In this document: positions 17,787 through 20,502 of the stretch, in pieces
How the letters are laid out: each line of letters opens with the position of its first letter
Position numbering within the stretch: position 1 is the stretch's first letter
Source: an uncultured Bacteriovorax sp.
Lineage (GTDB): Bacteria > Bdellovibrionota > Bacteriovoracia > Bacteriovoracales > Bacteriovoracaceae
Direction: 5' to 3'
NCBI GenBank assembly: GCA_946482295.1
Contig: CAMLRB010000040.1
Span: forward strand, 1-20,502
Length of the DNA stretch: 20,502 bases
Position numbers and translations under genes: made by a program
The notes under the pieces: model-generated
Told to the model about the DNA's origin: nothing
Seen by the model: the letters and a program-made list of their open reading frames with translations, nothing else
Databases searched by the model: none

Positions 17787-18730
17787 AAATTTTTATTTTA
17801 AATGTGTGTTTGTTAATGTCCTTCAATTCTTTCGCCAAAGGCGGAGATGAAGTGAGAAATGGTGGGGGACTTGCTGAACAATATCTTGCATTCGCCCTTG
17901 AAAACTTAGATGTTGCCATTGAACTTTGTTTAGCAAAACCAGAGTGTGGAAAAAATGCTGAAGGCCGAAGCATTCTCACAAAAATTAAAGAAGTACTTCC
18001 AGAAGAAAGAAACGCACAGATTTTAAAATTTGAATCCGAAAGAAAAAAACCAGGATTTTTTCTCATTGATGGAGTTGTGAGACTTGCTATTACGGGTAGT
18101 AAAGTGGGAGATCCTATTTATTACAACCTTGATCTTCTTTATGTGAATAATGAGCCACGCATGACATTAGCTCAGGCCACTCAATCTCTCATTCATGAAC
18201 TTGGTCATCATCTTGGATACTTTGATCACGAAGCTCTTGAACTCTTGGGAGCAGAGGTGCGTTCTTTTAATGAGGGTAATGTTAACGATGTTCCTTATCT
18301 TCCTCATCTTCAGTCAATTGGTTTTGCAGCAATTGGAACAGAGACTCGCTCTTTTTTCAATGATGGGAATTTGAGTCTTGTCTTTAGTAATAAAATTGTT
18401 GATCTCTCAAGACATTTCAGTTCAGTTCTAACAAAGTGTACACCTTCGACTATTGGCCCTTTGGCAAGTTCATCTTTTCAATTTTTTAACTTACATTGGG
18501 ATCACAGATCTGTTGGAGGAACGGTAAAGGGAGAAAAGATTCTTGCCGGGAACCTTATGCTTTATTGCAAGCATAAATATCTTCAACAAAACAGAAAACT
18601 TTTTAAATTCGAAATTGCTGTTAAGGTTAATTTCGCAAAAAATTTCATCTATATTAGTGATCGATTAATGAGTGAGCCTGAATATGTTTTTACTATCGCC
18701 AAAGATTCAGTTATCACTCATCAGCAGTAA
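17783..18730 (+). CDS. Secreted zinc-metalloprotease-like protein (HELGHHLGYFDH)
   Basis: 315 residues. Signal peptide MKIFILNVCLLMSFNSFA (1-18), then 'KGGDEVRNGGGLAEQYLAFA', an N-terminal signature I associate with exported Bdellovibrio-group proteins. Zinc motif H138-E139-LG-H142-HL-G145-YF-D148-H149: HExxH plus the metzincin-style xxGxxD/H extension, with Asp in the third-ligand place (as in snapalysin) or H149 one residue later. 'ALELLGAEVRSF' follows; a conserved Met-turn is not obvious. Two or three cysteines in the mature part could form disulphides. It is translationally coupled to the TIGR02147 regulator upstream and ends flush against the stop of the convergent small lipoprotein gene. 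Protease activity is inferred from the motif; the substrate is unknown. Confidence 0.78.
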   Translation: MKIFILNVCLLMSFNSFAKGGDEVRNGGGLAEQYLAFALENLDVAIELCLAKPECGKNAEGRSILTKIKEVLPEERNAQILKFESERKKPGFFLIDGVVRLAITGSKVGDPIYYNLDLLYVNNEPRMTLAQATQSLIHELGHHLGYFDHEALELLGAEVRSFNEGNVNDVPYLPHLQSIGFAAIGTETRSFFNDGNLSLVFSNKIVDLSRHFSSVLTKCTPSTIGPLASSSFQFFNLHWDHRSVGGTVKGEKILAGNLMLYCKHKYLQQNRKLFKFEIAVKVNFAKNFIYISDRLMSEPEYVFTIAKDSVITHQQ

Positions 18731-18988
18731 TTAGCGTCTGGCCGATTGTAAAACACACATGTTGCTGATCAATTGAAAGCCTTCGTGACATTTAATGACA
18801 TTACAACTCCCCCAACCATTTCCATTCCATGATTGAAGGGCATACGTTGCATTTGCAGACGTACAACTACGATCACTGAATTCATTGAGTATTGTATTTT
18901 GAAAGGAATTGGATTTCTTAGCTTCAGCACGATTTGAATGACAACTAACTATTGTAAGAGAAAGAGTGATTAAGGTCATAAACTTCAT
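18731..18988 (-). CDS. Small Cys-rich lipoprotein
   Basis: 85 residues. Leader MKFMTLITLSLTIVS followed by C16 (lipobox IVSC), so probably lipid-anchored. The mature chain has four cysteines in the pattern C-x19-C-x4-C-x10-C: 'SCTSANATYALQSWNGNGWG', 'SCNVIKCHEGF', 'NMCV'. The 'W...GWGSC..IKCHEGF.L..NMC' text looks like one unit of a Cys-rich repeat seen in larger surface proteins of this bacterial group (from memory), with EGF-like spacing. A good AGGGAGC Shine-Dalgarno precedes the ATG. It is convergent with the metalloprotease gene, the two stop codons touching with no room for a terminator. Confidence 0.75.
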   Translation of the reverse strand: MKFMTLITLSLTIVSCHSNRAEAKKSNSFQNTILNEFSDRSCTSANATYALQSWNGNGWGSCNVIKCHEGFQLISNMCVLQSARR

Positions 18989-19049
18989 AAACGCTCCCTA
19001 AACTTCACCTTATTCTATCGGATTTTTACTTGTGCTAATTAGTCTCAGG

Positions 19050-19089
19050 GGCATTTCTCGTCCCATTACAATAACGGGACAGTAATGCC
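19050..19089. promoter_or_regulatory. Long interrupted inverted repeat with GTCCC/GGGAC core
   Basis: Outer arms GGCATT (19050-19055) and AATGCC (19084-19089); inner arms GTCCC (19060-19064) and GGGAC (19076-19080), 16 bp start to start; TT/AA extend towards the loop. It lies in the 239-bp gap between the divergent mini-lipoprotein (18988) and exported protein (19228) genes. The inner core has the same half-sites and spacing as the palindrome at 16931, which points to an operator; as RNA it could also fold into a bulged hairpin. Nothing else was recognised in this gap. Confidence 0.45.
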
Positions 19090-19227
19090 ATCATTGAGAG
19101 GCACAAAAAATTTTAGCAGTAGCTCCTTTTTCTCATGACTTAATTTTCTTCTTAATAAGTTCGATAAGATTTGTAAACATCCACTGTAATCTTTAAAAGA
19201 CACCGAATTTTTGGAAAAGGAAAACTT

Positions 19228-19632
19228 ATGAGTTTTATCAAATGGCCTCTTTATATTTTCATCATTCTTCAAATGAGTCTGTCGATCCAAGCGCAGACCG
19301 TAGCTGAGGAAAAAGCTGAGGTCAAATCTGAAGCGGAAAAAACCATTGGTGATAAGTTAGTCGAAGCTCAAAAAAAGAAAAAAGGGGGAAAGGATCCTCT
19401 TACTCAAGAAGTGAATGCAGATAAACTTCAAAAACAATATGCATCGCCTGCCATTATTGCCTCAACTTCTTTTGATCAAAAAGAAGTTGAAGCGAAAATG
19501 GGAAAATTAGAATCTGAAGCTGACGAACGTGTTCGCCAAAATACTCTGAAGTTTTTTGAATGTAAAAATCAAAAAGATTTACGATCGTTATCAGAATGCA
19601 AAAAAAATAAAGTAAAGAATCTTAGCAAATAA
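19228..19632 (+). CDS. Small exported charged protein, unknown family
   Basis: 134 residues. N-terminal signal peptide MSFIKWPLYIFIILQMSLSIQA (1-22). The mature part is highly charged and helical: 'AEEKAEVKSEAEKTIGDKLV', a 'KKKKGGKD' basic run, 'EVEAKMGKLESEADERVRQN' and 'FFECKNQKDLRSLSECKKNK' with a cysteine pair 13 residues apart near the C-terminus, probably a disulphide. No known domain recognised. AAGGAAAAC before the ATG supports the start. The tandem-repeat protein gene follows after 8 bp, so the two are probably one operon; a periplasmic partner or chaperone for the repeat protein is one possibility. Confidence 0.75.
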   Translation: MSFIKWPLYIFIILQMSLSIQAQTVAEEKAEVKSEAEKTIGDKLVEAQKKKKGGKDPLTQEVNADKLQKQYASPAIIASTSFDQKEVEAKMGKLESEADERVRQNTLKFFECKNQKDLRSLSECKKNKVKNLSK

Positions 19633-19640
19633 GAGGATAT

Positions 19641-20502
19641 ATGATTAAGAAGATTAAGTTTGTTTCTACTCTTCCCATACTGATGTGTTTATCGACAACG
19701 GCCTTTGCTGGTGTCTTTGATTCTATGTTTAACACTCAGAAGGCCTCGCAAGGTGCACCGACTGCACAACCTGCACCTGCACCTGCAGCAGCACCTACTG
19801 CCGTTCCACAAAATGCTTCTTCCATGTTTCAAAGTATGTTTGAAAGTCAATCAACCGCTAAAAATGCACCAGTTCCAGCACCATCAGCGCAACATCAAAG
19901 TGATTACAATAAATTTTTCACTGATGTACCTCCCGGAACTGTTGTTGAAGTTGGAGGTGGTACAGTAACGAAAAACGCTGATGGAACGGCCACGTATAGA
20001 AATAATTCGGGAACAACTTATACGTATAATCAAAACACACCAATCTCAGAAGTCGCAAGAAATGCTCCAGGCATGGGGCAAGCTTGGGGACAAGCTTACA
20101 ATTATCCAACTCCTGCCACAAACATTCACAGTCCATCAGCTCAACATCAAAGTGATTACAATAAATTTTTCACTGATGTTCCGGTTGGAACTGTAGTCCA
20201 AGTTGCCGGAGGTACAGTTACAAAAAATGCTGATGGAACTGCAACTTATAGAAATAGCTCTGGTGTGACATATACTTATAATAAAAATACTCCAATTGCT
20301 GTCGTAGCAAAAAATGTCCCAGCATTGGGTGAATCATGGAAACAGTCTTATTACACACCACCGGCCTCCACAACGGCCACTGCCACAGCGACAACTGGAT
20401 CAACCCCATCAGCTCAACACCAAAGTGATTACAATAAATTTTTCACTGATGTTCCTCCCGGAACTGTTGTTGAAGTCGGTGGTGGAACGGTAACAAAAAA
20501 TG
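19641..20502 (+). CDS. Exported tandem-repeat protein (C-terminus beyond right edge)
   Basis: Open from ATG 19641 to the window end, 287 full codons without a stop. GAGGATAT precedes the ATG. Signal peptide MIKKIKFVSTLPILMCLSTT then AFA (1-23). Next comes an Ala/Pro/Gln-rich segment with 'FDSMFNTQKAS' and 'SSMFQSMFESQS' (about 24-80). From residue 81 a repeat begins: 'PSAQHQSDYNKFFTDVP', 'GTVV.V.GGTVTKNADGTAT', 'YRN.SG.TYTYN.NTPI..V'. Copies start at residues 81, 165 and 256, with the third cut by the edge; spacers between copies are Pro/Thr/Ala-rich. Each unit is probably a small beta-rich domain on a string, as in surface fibres or adhesins. Gene order and leader suggest cell-surface or periplasmic location. 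Family not recognised. Confidence 0.85.
   Translation, partial: MIKKIKFVSTLPILMCLSTTAFAGVFDSMFNTQKASQGAPTAQPAPAPAAAPTAVPQNASSMFQSMFESQSTAKNAPVPAPSAQHQSDYNKFFTDVPPGTVVEVGGGTVTKNADGTATYRNNSGTTYTYNQNTPISEVARNAPGMGQAWGQAYNYPTPATNIHSPSAQHQSDYNKFFTDVPVGTVVQVAGGTVTKNADGTATYRNSSGVTYTYNKNTPIAVVAKNVPALGESWKQSYYTPPASTTATATATTGSTPSAQHQSDYNKFFTDVPPGTVVEVGGGTVTKN
19881..20502 (+). repeat. Three long in-frame direct repeats (252 and 273 bp periods)
   Basis: Copies begin at 19881, 20133 and 20406. A 32-bp stretch (19896-19927 in copy 1) is identical in all three, including silent positions, and the following 70 bp differ mainly at third bases. The low divergence at the start of each unit points to recent duplication or gene conversion. 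The third copy is incomplete in this window, so the total number is unknown. Confidence 0.9.

Noticed and set aside
19066..19290. 74-residue minus-strand frame over the 19050-19290 region
   Set aside because: It has no Shine-Dalgarno or leader, and overlaps the inverted repeat and the start of a well-supported exported gene.
19705..20409. Several short frames on both strands inside the repeat protein
   Set aside because: They are shadows of the long frame starting at 19641, which has a Shine-Dalgarno, a signal peptide and in-frame repeats.
19881..20502. CRISPR-like array
   Set aside because: Repeat periods are 252 and 273 bp, in frame and coding; spacers are not 30-40 bp and no cas gene is present.

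Overview
The window comes from an AT-rich Gram-negative bacterium, most probably a predatory or related member of Bdellovibrionota, near Bacteriovorax/Peredibacter. This is inferred from gene content: a TIGR02147-type regulator translationally coupled to an exported protein with a 'GGDEVRNGGGLAE' N-terminus, many signal-peptide or lipoprotein genes of no known function, small Cys-rich lipoproteins, and no operons of a typical enteric or Gram-positive layout. The assignment is not proven. No rRNA, tRNA, CRISPR, transposase or phage gene was seen, and no gene-free stretch exceeds 300 bases.

Layout. 1-257: start of a SAM-dependent methyltransferase on the minus strand, cut by the window edge. 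526-3426: a large secreted protein with a carbohydrate-binding-like N-domain, a Pro-Ala/Thr linker and an Asp-box propeller resembling GH74 xyloglucanases. 5478-3487 (minus): an apparent three-gene operon of a cyclic-nucleotide-binding-domain protein, an LpxH-like metallophosphoesterase and an exported DUF5995 protein. 5592-9818: a long Cys- and Ser-rich exported protein, then a di-haem cytochrome c lipoprotein. 9861-11558: a DUF4142 lipoprotein, a small exported protein and a DUF2452 protein.

11641-13648: two paralogous secreted HNH nucleases in opposite orientation flank a BatA-like von Willebrand A membrane protein. 13747-16836: a divergent locus. A LysR regulator and an overlapping kinase-fold protein read left; a pirin (quercetinase-type cupin) and a small helical protein read right; an AT-rich palindrome lies between them.

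17037-18730: a TIGR02147/DUF4423 regulator overlaps by 4 bp a secreted HExxH metalloprotease-like gene, which ends against a convergent Cys-rich mini-lipoprotein. 19228-20502: a small exported charged protein, then an exported tandem-repeat protein that runs off the right edge. That last gene has no stop codon inside the window but is clearly real.

Common threads: most products go to the envelope or outside the cell (polysaccharide-binding propeller, nucleases, protease, cytochrome, repeat protein), which fits a life that depends on degrading external polymers or prey. Several intergenic regions carry paired GTCCC/GGGAC half-sites 16-17 bp apart and may share a regulator. Several start codons were moved inward from TTG/GTG to an ATG with a better Shine-Dalgarno sequence; each entry says so.
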